A stretch of 64,000 nt of DNA from Thiomicrospira sp. ALE5 (GCF_900112445.1 NZ_FOYY01000003.1:124001-188000), one strand, 5' to 3'; numbered from the stretch's first letter, positions 1-7,896 are shown. A program made the numbers and translations. The notes: a model not told the origin generated them from the sequence alone.

Positions 1-468
1 TATTTGATGTTGAAAAATGGCTTAATGCAAACCAGTACTTTAGTCATAAAAAATAGGAGAGACGCTACACCTTTGTTTGATGAACGATTTAAAAGGCATC
101 AAGATTATGACTTCGTTATCACATTGGAGGGAAGAGGGTATCATTTTATTTTCTTTGATACGGACTCTATTCACTGGTGTATTGGCGGCCGAAAAGAGTT
201 GAAGATGAAAGGTGCTAACTTTGAATACTTTAATTGGTGGATTAATGAAAATAGAAATAGAATTTCCTCAATTTCTTATAAGGCTTATTGTTTAAATGTA
301 TTAGCCCCATCTGCTTTTGAAAATTTAAATTTTTTATATGGTTTTAAATTATTAGTTTCAAATTATTATTATAGTGGGTTCTTAAAGTCATTGACGCGCT
401 GCCTAAAATCAACTATTTTTGGAATTTTGCAATTATTTGGTAGAAGGTTTTGTAGTGGAAAAAATTGA
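1..468 (+). CDS. Glycosyltransferase family 2, C-terminal part (5' end outside window)
   Basis: The reading frame is open at the left edge, so only the C-terminal part is visible (about 155 residues). The segment 'KRHQDYDFVITLEGRG' is the acceptor-side signature seen near the end of many GT-A fold family 2 glycosyltransferases that build surface polysaccharide. The remainder is hydrophobic and AT-rich. The stop overlaps the start of the next gene by 14 bases, indicating translational coupling in a polysaccharide operon. Sugar donor and acceptor cannot be told from the sequence. Confidence 0.7.
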   Translation, partial: YLMLKNGLMQTSTLVIKNRRDATPLFDERFKRHQDYDFVITLEGRGYHFIFFDTDSIHWCIGGRKELKMKGANFEYFNWWINENRNRISSISYKAYCLNVLAPSAFENLNFLYGFKLLVSNYYYSGFLKSLTRCLKSTIFGILQLFGRRFCSGKN

Positions 469-1666
469 TTTTTTAGCACCTGAAAATGTTATGTTTTCTA
501 TTATTTATTTAGTAGTGGTGTCTTTATTTTTTTCAATTTTTATAAGAATGCTTGTTAAATCTCATGTCAACACACTGTATTTTGTTTTTGTTTTGGTGTT
601 CTATTACTTTATTTTTATTTCTAATCATTTTTTTGATTATTTGCCATTTTATCCAGACACTCGTATGTTTTTTTCAATGTTAACGGATAATGAGGTGCCT
701 GTATATCAGTCAAAAGGTGTTCATCAGTATTTTTTGTTTACCCAGCCTCTAAAATTAATGTCAGCTTACACTCTTGAATTTTTTATGATTCTTTTGATAA
801 GTATTTCAGTTTTTTCATACGCTTTAATCTGGCGGGCATTTGAGATTTATTCGATCCACAAGGAGATAAGGTTAACTCATAAGATATTTCAATTTTACAT
901 TTTATTGATATGTATTTATCCAGCATCTTTGCTGTTTCTAACAATCCCATTGCGTGAGTGGGTAACTCTTCTTGGATTCGCTATTTTATTCTATTCTATT
1001 GTCCTTCTGGTAACCAAGTCAAAGTATGGTTGGCTTTGGTTCTTTTTGGCGTTTATAGTGATTGTGATACCACGTCCAATCATGGCTATTGTGCCGCTTA
1101 TTGCATTATCTTTAGTTTACGGCAGCTTCAAATTAAAAGCTTTATTTTTTGGTTTTTCAATAGTTATAGTTCCCGTATTGTTTGAGTTTTTTACGCATTA
1201 CAGATTTACCCCAGAATTTTTTGCTTACTTGAGGAACTCAGCTAATCAGACCTATGAGGCAAGTGGGATGGTTTACGGTGTGGTTGTTTGGCGCTCTTAT
1301 TTTGATATTATTTTAGATTTACCTTTGCTGTTTTTACAATTCCTTTTGTCACCTTTACCCATACTTCACAGCGTTAACCCAATGACTATGAAGGCACACT
1401 TATTAGATGCTGCGTTTGTTTTTATTGTTATAGGTCTTGCACTGCTTAACATGAAAAGATATATGTTTATATTTTTATTCTTTACTATATTTGTTGCCGT
1501 TTTTTCGATTTGGGAGTTTTATATTGGTGGTGCAGTAAGGCATCGTTTACCGCTGGTAGTGCTACTGTTGCCTATTGCGGCATTAACCTTGTCACAGATT
1601 AAATATATTATACCGACTAGAAAAAGGGCGAGGAAGTATGCTAACCATAATAGTCTCAACAGCTAA
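455..1666 (+). CDS. Multi-pass membrane protein, probable O-antigen/polysaccharide polymerase (Wzy/EpsG-like)
   Basis: About 403 residues with roughly ten hydrophobic segments and a charged cytoplasmic tail rich in Arg/Lys. The GTG start at 455 is chosen because AGAAGG lies about 8 bases upstream; a TTG at 419 is in frame but has no such site. Wzy-type polymerases are poorly conserved, and this assignment rests on topology and on the position between glycosyltransferase genes. A central loop holds 'IPLREW' and 'IPRPIMAI', short Arg-containing loops of the kind found in EpsG-type polymerases. The gene is strongly AT-rich compared with the housekeeping genes in the window, suggesting horizontal origin. 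An alternative is another integral membrane enzyme of polysaccharide export. The next gene starts 29 bases before its stop. Confidence 0.55.
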   Translation: MEKIDFLAPENVMFSIIYLVVVSLFFSIFIRMLVKSHVNTLYFVFVLVFYYFIFISNHFFDYLPFYPDTRMFFSMLTDNEVPVYQSKGVHQYFLFTQPLKLMSAYTLEFFMILLISISVFSYALIWRAFEIYSIHKEIRLTHKIFQFYILLICIYPASLLFLTIPLREWVTLLGFAILFYSIVLLVTKSKYGWLWFFLAFIVIVIPRPIMAIVPLIALSLVYGSFKLKALFFGFSIVIVPVLFEFFTHYRFTPEFFAYLRNSANQTYEASGMVYGVVVWRSYFDIILDLPLLFLQFLLSPLPILHSVNPMTMKAHLLDAAFVFIVIGLALLNMKRYMFIFLFFTIFVAVFSIWEFYIGGAVRHRLPLVVLLLPIAALTLSQIKYIIPTRKRARKYANHNSLNS

Positions 1667-2417
1667 TCAACGTATTTCTGGTTTAAATTTAAAGCCAGTT
1701 CATAGTGATGTTTGTTATGTTGTTGTCCATCAAGTTTATGATGAATCATATACTAATGAAGCGCTGTCTGATTTTATTTCTCGTGATGATGTGACTTACA
1801 TTCGCTTGGATTACCCCGGTCTTTCTAAAAGTCGGAATGTTGGCTTGAGCAGCGTTAAGACCAAGTATGCCTACATTATGGATGATGATGTGGATTTTGA
1901 CTTGGCAAAAATGAGTCAACTGGTTAATTGGATGGAAGTAAATCAGGTTGACGTGGCAACTTGTCAGTTTGTTTTTGAAAATGATTCATTACCACGCAGT
2001 TACAGCGATGCATCATTTAAGCACACCATGTTGTCTGCTGCAAAAGTGTCTTCAATAGAGATTTGTGCAAATGTTGAAAAGCTTCGTGAGAACGGAATAA
2101 ATTTTGATGAACGCTTTGGTTTGGGTACCAATTTGCCTTCAGGGGAGGAGTATGTTTTTATGACCGATTGTATAAAAGCGGGGTTGCATGTTTGGTTCTA
2201 TCCGGTAACGACAGGGGTTCATCCCAATATTACTTCTGGTATGGATTTTTATACCAGTTCCCATAAAACCCTTGCTAAACGTGAGATGTTCAAGCGTATT
2301 TTTGGTTGGAAAGCCTTTTTGTTCATCTTGGCATTTTGGTTAAAAAAATCGCCAAGCGTAATTAAGGCAGGTCATTTTGGGCCGTTTACTAAAACAATGC
2401 TGTTAGGTCTAAAGTAA
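1638..2417 (+). CDS. Glycosyltransferase family 2-like protein
   Basis: 259 residues. A GT-A type core is suggested by 'LSKSRNVGLSSVKTKY' followed by 'YIMDDDVDF', which holds the acidic DxD-like metal-binding site used to bind the nucleotide-sugar. The family transfers a sugar to a lipid-linked or growing glycan at the inner face of the cytoplasmic membrane. A hydrophobic C-terminal stretch ('FLFILAFWLKK') could anchor it to the membrane. The start overlaps the preceding membrane gene by 29 bases and the next gene follows 4 bases after its stop, so it belongs to the same operon. Substrate unknown. Confidence 0.7.
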   Translation: MLTIIVSTANQRISGLNLKPVHSDVCYVVVHQVYDESYTNEALSDFISRDDVTYIRLDYPGLSKSRNVGLSSVKTKYAYIMDDDVDFDLAKMSQLVNWMEVNQVDVATCQFVFENDSLPRSYSDASFKHTMLSAAKVSSIEICANVEKLRENGINFDERFGLGTNLPSGEEYVFMTDCIKAGLHVWFYPVTTGVHPNITSGMDFYTSSHKTLAKREMFKRIFGWKAFLFILAFWLKKSPSVIKAGHFGPFTKTMLLGLK

Positions 2418-2421
2418 GCAC

Positions 2422-3201
2422 ATGTCTTTTGTTTCAATTATTACCCCTTCTCATAATTCCGTGCAGTTTATTTCTGTAACTATTCAGTCTGTTTTGGATC
2501 AGTCGTTTTCTGATTGGGAGTTGATTATTGTTGATGATTGTTCGACGGATAATTCGGTTGAGGTGATTCAGTCTTTTGTTGAGCAGGATTCGCGGATTAA
2601 GTTGATTCGGTTGTCTGAAAATTCGGGAGCGGCAGTTGCACGAAATACGGCGATTGAAGCGGCGCAGGGACGTTATATTGCGTTTTTGGATAGTGATGAT
2701 CTTTGGTTGCCGGATAAGTTGGAAAAGCAGTTGGCGTTTATGCAGGCGAATGATTATCCGTTTAGCTATGCGGCGTATGACAAGATTGATGAAAACGGCC
2801 AAGTGTTTGGGCATATTGGTGTGCCGGATAGGGTTTGTTATTCGGATTTATTGAAGACCTGTTCGATTGGTTGTTTAACCGCGATCTATGACACGCAATA
2901 TTTTGGCAAGGTATCGATGCCGTTGATTCGCAAGCGTCAGGATTTGGGGTTGTGGCTAAAGTTATTGAAAAAAACGGATTATGCCTACGGCTTAAACCAA
3001 ACGCTTGCGCAGTATCGTGTGCGCACGGATTCGATTTCAGCTAACAAGGCCAATGCCGCTAAGTTTACTTGGCGCTTGTATCGTGAAGTAGAGGGTTTGA
3101 ATTTGATTAAAGCGAGTTACTATTTTAGCCATTATGCGGTGCGTGGTTTATTGCGCACCAAAGCACCAGGCCTGGCGAGAAGGTTAGGGGTGTTGAAATG
3201 A
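2422..3201 (+). CDS. Glycosyltransferase family 2
   Basis: 259 residues with a textbook GT2 N-terminus: '[14 protein letters not shown]', then '[21 protein letters not shown]', then '[20 protein letters not shown]', which contains the DSD metal site. The C-terminal half has the usual 'YRVRTDSIS' segment. Such enzymes add a sugar to the lipid-linked O-unit in the cytoplasm. Its stop overlaps the start of the downstream galE by 4 bases. The gene is less AT-rich than the three upstream genes and carries a CAGGCCTG octamer at 3167-3174, so the composition boundary of the cluster lies around here. Confidence 0.85.
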   Translation: MSFVSIITPSHNSVQFISVTIQSVLDQSFSDWELIIVDDCSTDNSVEVIQSFVEQDSRIKLIRLSENSGAAVARNTAIEAAQGRYIAFLDSDDLWLPDKLEKQLAFMQANDYPFSYAAYDKIDENGQVFGHIGVPDRVCYSDLLKTCSIGCLTAIYDTQYFGKVSMPLIRKRQDLGLWLKLLKKTDYAYGLNQTLAQYRVRTDSISANKANAAKFTWRLYREVEGLNLIKASYYFSHYAVRGLLRTKAPGLARRLGVLK

Positions 3202-4322
3202 TTTTAGTCACAGGCGGGGCAGGGTATATCGGGTCGCATACGTGCTGGGAGTTGTTGGCGGCGGGTTTTGATTTGGTGGTGTTGGATAATTTGTACAATT
3301 CTTCACGCGAGTCGCTCAAGCGGGTGAGCGTCATTGCGAGCGTAACGAAGCAATCTTGGGATCGCCACGTCGCTGACGCTCCTCGCAATGACGGCGGGGA
3401 TCGCCACGCTACGCTCGCGATGACGAGTACTATGGCTCGCCATGACGGTAGATTGGTTTTTATCAAGGGGGATATTCGAGATCGTGAATTGTTACGGTCG
3501 GTTTTTGAGCGGTTTGAGATTGAGGCGGTGATTCATTTTGCCGGGTTAAAGGCGGTGGGGGAATCGGTGGCGATGCCGTTGCGTTATTACGATAACAATG
3601 TATCGGGTTCGGTGGCGTTGTTTGAAGTGATGGCCGAGTTCGGTTGCAAGCGGCTGGTGTTTAGTTCGTCTGCAACGGTGTACGGAGACCTGGCGAGTGT
3701 GCCGATTAAAGAGGATTTTCCGTTATCGACGACGAATCCGTATGGCGCGTCTAAGTTGATGGTTGAAAACATTTTGCGTGATGTGTTTGCCAGTGACAAT
3801 CACGACAACCAGGCCTGGTCGATTGGCTTGTTGCGTTATTTTAATCCGGTCGGGGCGCATGAGTCTGGGCTGATTGGTGAAGACCCGAATGGGATTCCGA
3901 ATAATTTGATGCCGTTTGTGTCACAAGTGGCGGTGGGTTTGCGCGAGAAGTTGTCGGTGTTTGGTGGCGATTACGATACCGTCGATGGCACCGGCGTGCG
4001 CGATTATATTCATGTGGTGGATTTAGCGAAAGGGCATGTGGCGGCGTTGCAGAAGTTAATGCAACAACCAGGCCTGGTGACGGTGAATTTAGGCACCGGG
4101 CGCGGCTATTCGGTGTTGGAAATGGTCAAGGCGTTTGAAAAGGCATCGGGCAAAGCTGTGCCTTACGAGATTGTGGCTCGCAGGCCGGGTGATGTGGCGC
4201 AATGTTATGCTGACCCAACTTATGCGCTTGAAACACTGGGCTGGAAAGCGGAATTGGGCATCGAGCGGATGTGTGAAGATGCTTGGCGCTGGCAATCGAA
4301 GAATCCGAATGGGTATCGGTAG
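3198..4322 (+). CDS. galE: UDP-glucose 4-epimerase GalE, copy 1, with in-frame palindromic insert
   Basis: 374 residues. An extended short-chain dehydrogenase/reductase that interconverts UDP-glucose and UDP-galactose with tightly bound NAD. Visible motifs are the NAD site '[10 protein letters not shown]' at the start, '[11 protein letters not shown]', the SSSATVYG strand with catalytic Ser, the 'NPYGASKLM' YxxxK catalytic pair, and the C-terminus '[14 protein letters not shown]'. The usual length is about 338 residues; the excess is a block of about 42 residues (around 44-86) encoded by palindromic repeat DNA between beta-strand 2 and '[10 protein letters not shown]'. Whether the enzyme tolerates it is unknown, but all catalytic residues are intact. 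It overlaps the upstream glycosyltransferase by 4 bases and probably supplies UDP-galactose for the polysaccharide. A near-identical copy lies at 5884-7032. Confidence 0.92.
   Translation: MILVTGGAGYIGSHTCWELLAAGFDLVVLDNLYNSSRESLKRVSVIASVTKQSWDRHVADAPRNDGGDRHATLAMTSTMARHDGRLVFIKGDIRDRELLRSVFERFEIEAVIHFAGLKAVGESVAMPLRYYDNNVSGSVALFEVMAEFGCKRLVFSSSATVYGDLASVPIKEDFPLSTTNPYGASKLMVENILRDVFASDNHDNQAWSIGLLRYFNPVGAHESGLIGEDPNGIPNNLMPFVSQVAVGLREKLSVFGGDYDTVDGTGVRDYIHVVDLAKGHVAALQKLMQQPGLVTVNLGTGRGYSVLEMVKAFEKASGKAVPYEIVARRPGDVAQCYADPTYALETLGWKAELGIERMCEDAWRWQSKNPNGYR
3330..3452. repeat. Palindromic element inserted in frame in galE copy 1
   Basis: GTCATTGCGAG at 3330-3340 is the exact inverted complement of CTCGCAATGAC at 3382-3392. 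It is followed by a second half-element, GATCGCCACGCTACGCTCGCGATGAC, and a remnant ending CATGACGG. The reading frame stays open across all of it, encoding about 42 residues absent from other GalE proteins. The same block is present in galE copy 2 at 6006-6153. Confidence 0.85.
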
Positions 4323-4358
4323 CGAGATCGCCACGGCCTTCGGCCTTGCGATGACTGC
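4323..4358. repeat. Palindromic element (short form) after galE copy 1
   Basis: GATCGCCACGGCC, then TTC, then GGCCTTGCGATGAC: an imperfect hairpin directly after the galE stop. It belongs to the same family as the copies at 7037, 7914, 11552, 12355 and 14314. It ends GCGATGACTGCGG, which leads straight into the conserved promoter-like block. Confidence 0.75.
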
Positions 4359-4361
4359 GGG

Positions 4362-4391
4362 TTGGTATTAAGTCGTTGGTTTCGGTAATAT
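4362..4391 (+). promoter_or_regulatory. Probable promoter attached to the palindromic element (copy 1)
   Basis: TTGGTA (4362-4367) and TAATAT (4386-4391) are separated by 18 bases, within a block (TTAAGTCGTTG...CGGTAATATAGGGTTTGG) that recurs before four other toxin-antitoxin pairs. It lies 29 bases upstream of the antitoxin start. Confidence 0.5.
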
Positions 4392-4419
4392 AGGGTTTGG
4401 TTTTTATTTAGGAGGTTCT

Positions 4420-4647
4420 ATGTTACAGACACTTGAAGCAGAAATTTATCCCGGTGGTCAGATTCAATTTTTAGAGAAGTTTGCGCTAGATCATAAGGTG
4501 CGGGCTTATGTCACGATCTTGACAGAATCCGAAACACCTAAAGAAACGGCGGATTGGCATCAATTTGTGGGTGTTTTGCAGGATTCGACCATTTTTGATG
4601 GTGACCCAGTTGACATTCAGCGAGCGATGCGTGATGAGTGGGCTTAA
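4420..4647 (+). CDS. VapB-like antitoxin of module 1
   Basis: 75 residues, with a strong ribosome site AGGAGG at about 4411 before the ATG. It is followed, with a 14-base overlap, by a PIN-domain toxin, the usual antitoxin-first arrangement of VapBC. The N-terminal half ('LEAEIYPGGQIQF...HKVRAYVTIL') resembles the strand-rich DNA-binding end of AbrB/VapB-type antitoxins. The C-terminus ends 'IQRAMRDEWA', and an RDEW-type end recurs in modules 3 and 4, where it probably contacts the toxin. Autoregulation by the pair is typical of the family but is not shown here. Confidence 0.7.
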   Translation: MLQTLEAEIYPGGQIQFLEKFALDHKVRAYVTILTESETPKETADWHQFVGVLQDSTIFDGDPVDIQRAMRDEWA

Positions 4648-5002
4648 ATTCTTGCTGGATACCAATGTTGTGATAGGGTTATTGAAAGGAAACCCTAGCG
4701 CGATTGAGCTAGCTGAATCTGTTAATCTTGATTTATCTCTAAGCGCGGTAAGTCAAATAACACGGATGGAGTTACTGGGTTTTCGAGGCGTTTCTGATGC
4801 TGAGGAATTGCGTATTAAACAGTTTTTGCAGGCCTGCCATGTTTTGTTGATTGATGAGAAGGTTGAAGGCGAAACCATTCTGTTAAGAAAGCTGACGTCA
4901 TTAAAGTTACCGGATTCGATTATTGCCGCCACAGCACGCGTCAATAAGATTCGTTTATTGACTTTGGATGACAAACTCGCGTCTCAGTTCGGTGTTAGCT
5001 GA
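4634..5002 (+). CDS. vapC: VapC-type PIN-domain ribonuclease toxin, module 1
   Basis: 122 residues starting at ATG 4634 inside the antitoxin's last codons. PIN-domain acidic residues are visible: Asp in 'FLLDTNVVIGLLKG', Glu in 'TRMELLGF', Asp in 'LKLPDSIIAATA', and Asp in 'LLTLDDKLA'. VapC toxins are Mg-dependent endoribonucleases that cut tRNA or rRNA when the antitoxin is degraded. All catalytic positions are present, so the pair could be functional. A broken galE tail follows within 10 bases of its stop. Confidence 0.85.
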   Translation: MSGLKFLLDTNVVIGLLKGNPSAIELAESVNLDLSLSAVSQITRMELLGFRGVSDAEELRIKQFLQACHVLLIDEKVEGETILLRKLTSLKLPDSIIAATARVNKIRLLTLDDKLASQFGVS

Positions 5003-5011
5003 TTAAGCGTT

Positions 5012-5117
5012 GATTATGTGGCGCAATAGTTATGCCGCCCCCACGTATGCGTTTGAAACGCTTGGCTGGAAAGCGGAGCTTGATATAAACAGGATGTGCA
5101 TTGATGCATGGCGCTGG
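5012..5117 (+). pseudogene. galE 3'-end fragment A
   Basis: GATTATGTGGCGCAATAGTTATGCC and the following bases match the last ~110 bases of galE ([22 protein letters not shown]...MCEDAWRW) with point changes, an internal stop and a shift of frame. It runs directly into the promoter-like block of module 2. This is a relic of a third galE copy between modules 1 and 2. Confidence 0.8.
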
Positions 5118-5130
5118 CGATGACTGCGGA

Positions 5131-5160
5131 TTGGTGTTAGGTCGTTGTTTTCGGTAATAT
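5131..5160 (+). promoter_or_regulatory. Probable promoter of module 2 (conserved block)
   Basis: TTGGTG (5131-5136) and TAATAT (5155-5160), 18-base spacer, in the same conserved block as at 4362. The tail GCGATGACTGCGG of the palindromic element precedes it. Confidence 0.5.
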
Positions 5161-5193
5161 AGGGTTTGGTTTAGTTTTTGTGAGGGTTTGAGT

Positions 5194-5424
5194 ATGTATG
5201 CTGTTGAGTTTGAAACAGATGTGGTGTCTGAGTATGTGCGTATTCCGAATTTTGAGCAGTTTAAAAACCAGCATGTGAAGGTGATTGTGTTGAGTGAGTC
5301 TTTTCAAACTGCTAGCGACAAGCCTTTGGCGAAATCATTGCGTCAGCCTGCGAGTGTGCCGCCGATCAGCTTTAAAGGTGATGTGATTTCAAGTGTGCCT
5401 GCAAGCGATTGGGATTTATCTTGA
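5194..5424 (+). CDS. VapB-like antitoxin of module 2
   Basis: 76 residues from ATG 5194, with GAGGG about 8 bases upstream; a TTG two codons earlier is less likely. The N-terminal ~34 residues ('MYAVEFETDVVSEYVRIPNF...') are almost identical, also at DNA level, to the module 3 antitoxin. The C-terminal half is different and is paired with a different type of PIN toxin. The stop overlaps the toxin start as TGATG. The N-terminal part is probably the DNA-binding and dimer region, and the C-terminal part the toxin-neutralising region. Confidence 0.7.
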   Translation: MYAVEFETDVVSEYVRIPNFEQFKNQHVKVIVLSESFQTASDKPLAKSLRQPASVPPISFKGDVISSVPASDWDLS

Positions 5425-5816
5425 TGTTGGTGGTTGATACGCATATCTGGCTTTGGTGGATGGCCGGGGATAAAAAGCTGAAACCCGTTTGGCAGGAGAT
5501 GATTGCTCAAGCCGATAGAGTGGGCGTGAGTGCGATTAGTTTGTTTGAAGTTGCTTGGCTTGTTCATAATCAGCGTATTGAGCTTGGTTGTGATTTGGCA
5601 TGGTGGTTTGAGCAAGCGTTGACTTTATCCGAAATTGAGTTGTTGGCTGTTACACCTGAAATCGCCATGCGTGCTGTTTCCCTTGAGTCGCATCACAGTG
5701 ATCCGCAAGATCGATTAATCATTGCTACGGCTATTCAACATCAAGCGAATTTGATGTCGGTAGATCAAAAGTTCAAGTTGTATCGTGAGCTGGATGGTTT
5801 GTTGATACAGGCATGA
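5424..5816 (+). CDS. vapC: VapC-type PIN-domain toxin, module 2
   Basis: 130 residues, start ATG 5424 overlapping the antitoxin stop. It starts 'VVDTHIWLWWMAGD' and carries Glu in 'LFEVAW', Asp in 'DPQDRLIIATA' and Asp in 'LMSVDQKF', the four acidic PIN positions. It belongs to the 'DTHxWLW' subgroup, unlike the toxins of modules 1, 3 and 4, which start LLDTN or VLDTN. Predicted Mg-dependent endoribonuclease. A good rho-independent terminator follows. Confidence 0.85.
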   Translation: MLVVDTHIWLWWMAGDKKLKPVWQEMIAQADRVGVSAISLFEVAWLVHNQRIELGCDLAWWFEQALTLSEIELLAVTPEIAMRAVSLESHHSDPQDRLIIATAIQHQANLMSVDQKFKLYRELDGLLIQA

Positions 5817-5838
5817 CTTTAAATGTTATAGGTATTGG

Positions 5839-5867
5839 CGCCGGTTTGATTCCGGCGTTTTTGTTTT
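5839..5867 (+). terminator. Rho-independent terminator after module 2
   Basis: CGCCGG, TTTGAT loop, then CCGGCG, followed by TTTTTGTTTTT. The same hairpin with small changes ends modules 3, 5 and 8. Confidence 0.85.
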
Positions 5868-5883
5868 TGGATAGTGTGGGTGG

Positions 5884-7032
5884 ATGATGAGTCAGGTTTT
5901 AGTGACCGGTGGCGCAGGGTACATTGGGTCGCATACGTGTGTTGAGTTGTTGGCGGCAGGCTTTGATTTGGTGGTTTTAGACAACTTGTCCAATTCTTCA
6001 CGCGAGTCGCTCAAGCGGGTGAGCGTCATTGCGAGCGTAACGAAGCAATCTTGGGATCGCCACGTCGCTGACGCTCCTCGCAATGACGGCGGGGATCGCC
6101 ACGCTACGCTCGCGATGACGAGTACTATGGCTCGCCATGACGGTAAAGGCAATGACGCTAGGTTGGTTTTTGTTGAGGGGGATATTCGGGATCATGATTT
6201 GTTGCGGTCGGTGTTTGAGCGGTTTGATATTGAGGCGGTGATTCATTTTGCCGGGCTCAAAGCGGTGGGCGAGTCGGTGGCGATGCCGTTGCGTTATTAC
6301 GATAACAATGTATCGGGTTCGGTGGCCTTGTTTGAGGTGATGGCGGAGTTTGGTTGCAAGCGGGTGGTGTTTAGTTCGTCGGCAACGGTGTACGGTGATC
6401 CGGCGAGTGTGCCGATTAAAGAGGATTTTCCGTTATCGACGACCAATCCGTATGGCGCGTCTAAGCTGATGGTGGAAAACATTTTGCGCGATGTGTATGC
6501 CAGTGACAACCACGGCAACCAGGCCTGGTCGATTGGTTTGTTGCGTTATTTTAATCCGGTCGGGGCGCATGAATCTGGGTTGATTGGTGAAGACCCGAAT
6601 GGCATCCCGAATAACTTAATGCCATTTGTGTCGCAAGTGGCGTTGGGGTTGCGCGAGAAGTTGTCGGTGTTTGGCGGCGATTACGCTACAGTGGATGGCA
6701 CCGGCGTGCGCGATTATATTCATGTGGTGGATTTGGCGAAAGGGCATGTCGCGGCGTTGCGTAAATTAATGCAATCGCCAGGCCTGGTGACGGTGAATTT
6801 AGGCACTGGGCGCGGCTATTCGGTGTTGGAAATGGTCAAGGCGTTTGAACAGGCTTCGGGTAAATTGGTGCCCTATGAGATTGTAGCCCGCAGGCCTGGT
6901 GATGTGGCGCAATGTTATGCCGACCCGGATTATGCGTTTGATGTGCTGGGCTGGAAAGCCGAATTGGGCATAGAGCGGATGTGTGAAGATGCCTGGCGTT
7001 GGCAATCGAAGAATCCTAAAGGTTATCGTTAA
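5884..7032 (+). CDS. galE: UDP-glucose 4-epimerase GalE, copy 2, with in-frame palindromic insert
   Basis: 382 residues (ATG 5884; ATG 5887 is equally possible), nearly identical to the product of 3198-4322. It has the same NAD site, [13 protein letters not shown] and C-terminal '[14 protein letters not shown]'. It carries the same palindromic insert with five extra residues ('KGNDA') at its end, so the insertion predates the duplication or was spread by gene conversion. It has its own 5' context: a terminator 17 bases upstream, then GGATGATGAGTCAGG. A short fragment with that same 5' context occurs at 12295. Two intact GalE genes 1.6 kb apart is unusual. Confidence 0.92.
   Translation: MMSQVLVTGGAGYIGSHTCVELLAAGFDLVVLDNLSNSSRESLKRVSVIASVTKQSWDRHVADAPRNDGGDRHATLAMTSTMARHDGKGNDARLVFVEGDIRDHDLLRSVFERFDIEAVIHFAGLKAVGESVAMPLRYYDNNVSGSVALFEVMAEFGCKRVVFSSSATVYGDPASVPIKEDFPLSTTNPYGASKLMVENILRDVYASDNHGNQAWSIGLLRYFNPVGAHESGLIGEDPNGIPNNLMPFVSQVALGLREKLSVFGGDYATVDGTGVRDYIHVVDLAKGHVAALRKLMQSPGLVTVNLGTGRGYSVLEMVKAFEQASGKLVPYEIVARRPGDVAQCYADPDYAFDVLGWKAELGIERMCEDAWRWQSKNPKGYR
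6006..6153. repeat. Palindromic element inserted in frame in galE copy 2
   Basis: Sequence essentially identical to 3330-3452, including the 11-base inverted repeat GTCATTGCGAG / CTCGCAATGAC. The frame stays open throughout. The right end has 15 extra bases compared with copy 1. Confidence 0.85.
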
Positions 7033-7036
7033 ACCC

Positions 7037-7165
7037 GTGTCATTGCGAACTCTTCATTGTCATTGCGAACGAAGTGAAGCAATCTAAAGATCGCCACGGC
7101 CTTTGGCCTCGCGATGACAGAAAAGTTATGGCCTCTCGATAACGGGAAATAAGGCATGCGATGAC
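7037..7165. repeat. Cluster of palindromic elements after galE copy 2
   Basis: GTCATTGCGAAC occurs twice, then GAAGTGAAGCAATCT, then GATCGCCACGGCCTTTGGCCTCGCGATGAC (a hairpin) and a degenerate ATGGCCTCTCGATAACGG. The cluster fills the space between galE and the promoter-like block of module 3; no coding sequence is visible. Confidence 0.75.
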
Positions 7166-7171
7166 TGCCGG

Positions 7172-7201
7172 ATGGTGTTAAGCCATCATTTTGGGTAATA
7201 T
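7172..7201 (+). promoter_or_regulatory. Probable promoter of module 3 (conserved block)
   Basis: ATGGTG (7172-7177) and TAATAT (7196-7201) with an 18-base spacer, followed by AGGGTTTGGTGTAG as in module 2. Confidence 0.45.
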
Positions 7202-7236
7202 AGGGTTTGGTGTAGTTTTTTTGCGAGGGTTTGAGT

Positions 7237-7467
7237 ATGTATGCTGTAGAGTTTGAAACAGATGTGGTGTCTGAGTATGTGCGTATTCCGAATTTTGAGC
7301 AGTTTAAAAACCAGCATGTGAAGGTGATTGTGTTGAGTGATAAAGCTAATGTGTCTCAAGGTATAGAAAGTGCTGATGTAATCGATTTTTCAGCTTTTAA
7401 GGTGAAGGCTTTTAACCATTGTGATGCGGTGGCTTATCAACGGGCGATGCGTGATGAGTGGGAATGA
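7237..7467 (+). CDS. Mosaic VapB-like antitoxin of module 3
   Basis: 76 residues. The first ~34 residues match the module 2 antitoxin: about 107 bases of DNA with one difference seen, ending near 7344. After this the sequence changes completely and ends 'YQRAMRDEWE', like module 1, with about 19 identical bases (GCGATGCGTGATGAGTGGG). It is followed by a toxin of the same PIN subgroup as module 1. This is direct evidence of exchange between modules: the DNA-binding end of one antitoxin is joined to the toxin-binding end of another. Overlaps the toxin by 14 bases. Confidence 0.75.
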   Translation: MYAVEFETDVVSEYVRIPNFEQFKNQHVKVIVLSDKANVSQGIESADVIDFSAFKVKAFNHCDAVAYQRAMRDEWE

Positions 7468-7828
7468 TCGTTATTTGCTCGACACTAATGCGTTAATTTA
7501 TTTACTTGAACATGGGGTTGTGTTACCAAAATCAATACTTTTTTATTCGAGTATTTCGAAAATTGAGCTATTAGCCTATCCAAACTTGGATAAGGCTGAT
7601 GAAAGTAATATTCGTTCGGTTCTTGCTTTGATGCAAGAGATAAGACTAAGCGATGGTGTTGTTGAGCAAACGATTCATATTCGCAAGGCGGGCTCGTTGA
7701 AGTTGTCAGATAGTTTGATTTTGGCTTCTGCGTTGTCTGAAAGGTGTTTGTTGGTGAGTGATGATAAAAAGTTACAAGCGCATCAAAATGTGATTTCTAT
7801 TGATAGGTTTATGAGTATTTTTAAGTAA
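7454..7828 (+). CDS. vapC: VapC-type PIN-domain toxin, module 3
   Basis: 124 residues from ATG 7454, the same relative position as in module 1. PIN acidic positions: Asp in 'YLLDTNALIYLLEH', Glu in 'SKIELLAY', Asp in 'LKLSDSLILASA', Asp in 'LVSDDKKL'. Predicted Mg-dependent endoribonuclease neutralised by the overlapping antitoxin. It appears intact and is followed by the conserved terminator. Confidence 0.85.
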   Translation: MSGNDRYLLDTNALIYLLEHGVVLPKSILFYSSISKIELLAYPNLDKADESNIRSVLALMQEIRLSDGVVEQTIHIRKAGSLKLSDSLILASALSERCLLVSDDKKLQAHQNVISIDRFMSIFK

Positions 7829-7865
7829 TGTGTTGTGTCGGTAGCGTCTAGTTGTGTGTTTTGAA

Positions 7866-7896
7866 ACGCCGGTTTGAATCCGGCGTTTTTGTTTTT
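7866..7896 (+). terminator. Rho-independent terminator after module 3
   Basis: CGCCGG, TTTGAAT, CCGGCG, then TTTTTGTTTTTGGAT; nearly identical to the hairpin at 5839-5867. Confidence 0.85.

Noticed and set aside
3125-3466. Minus-strand open frame across the start of galE copy 1, and the similar one at 5892-6152
   Set aside because: Both are shadows of galE and of the palindromic element; no ribosome site and no protein-like sequence.
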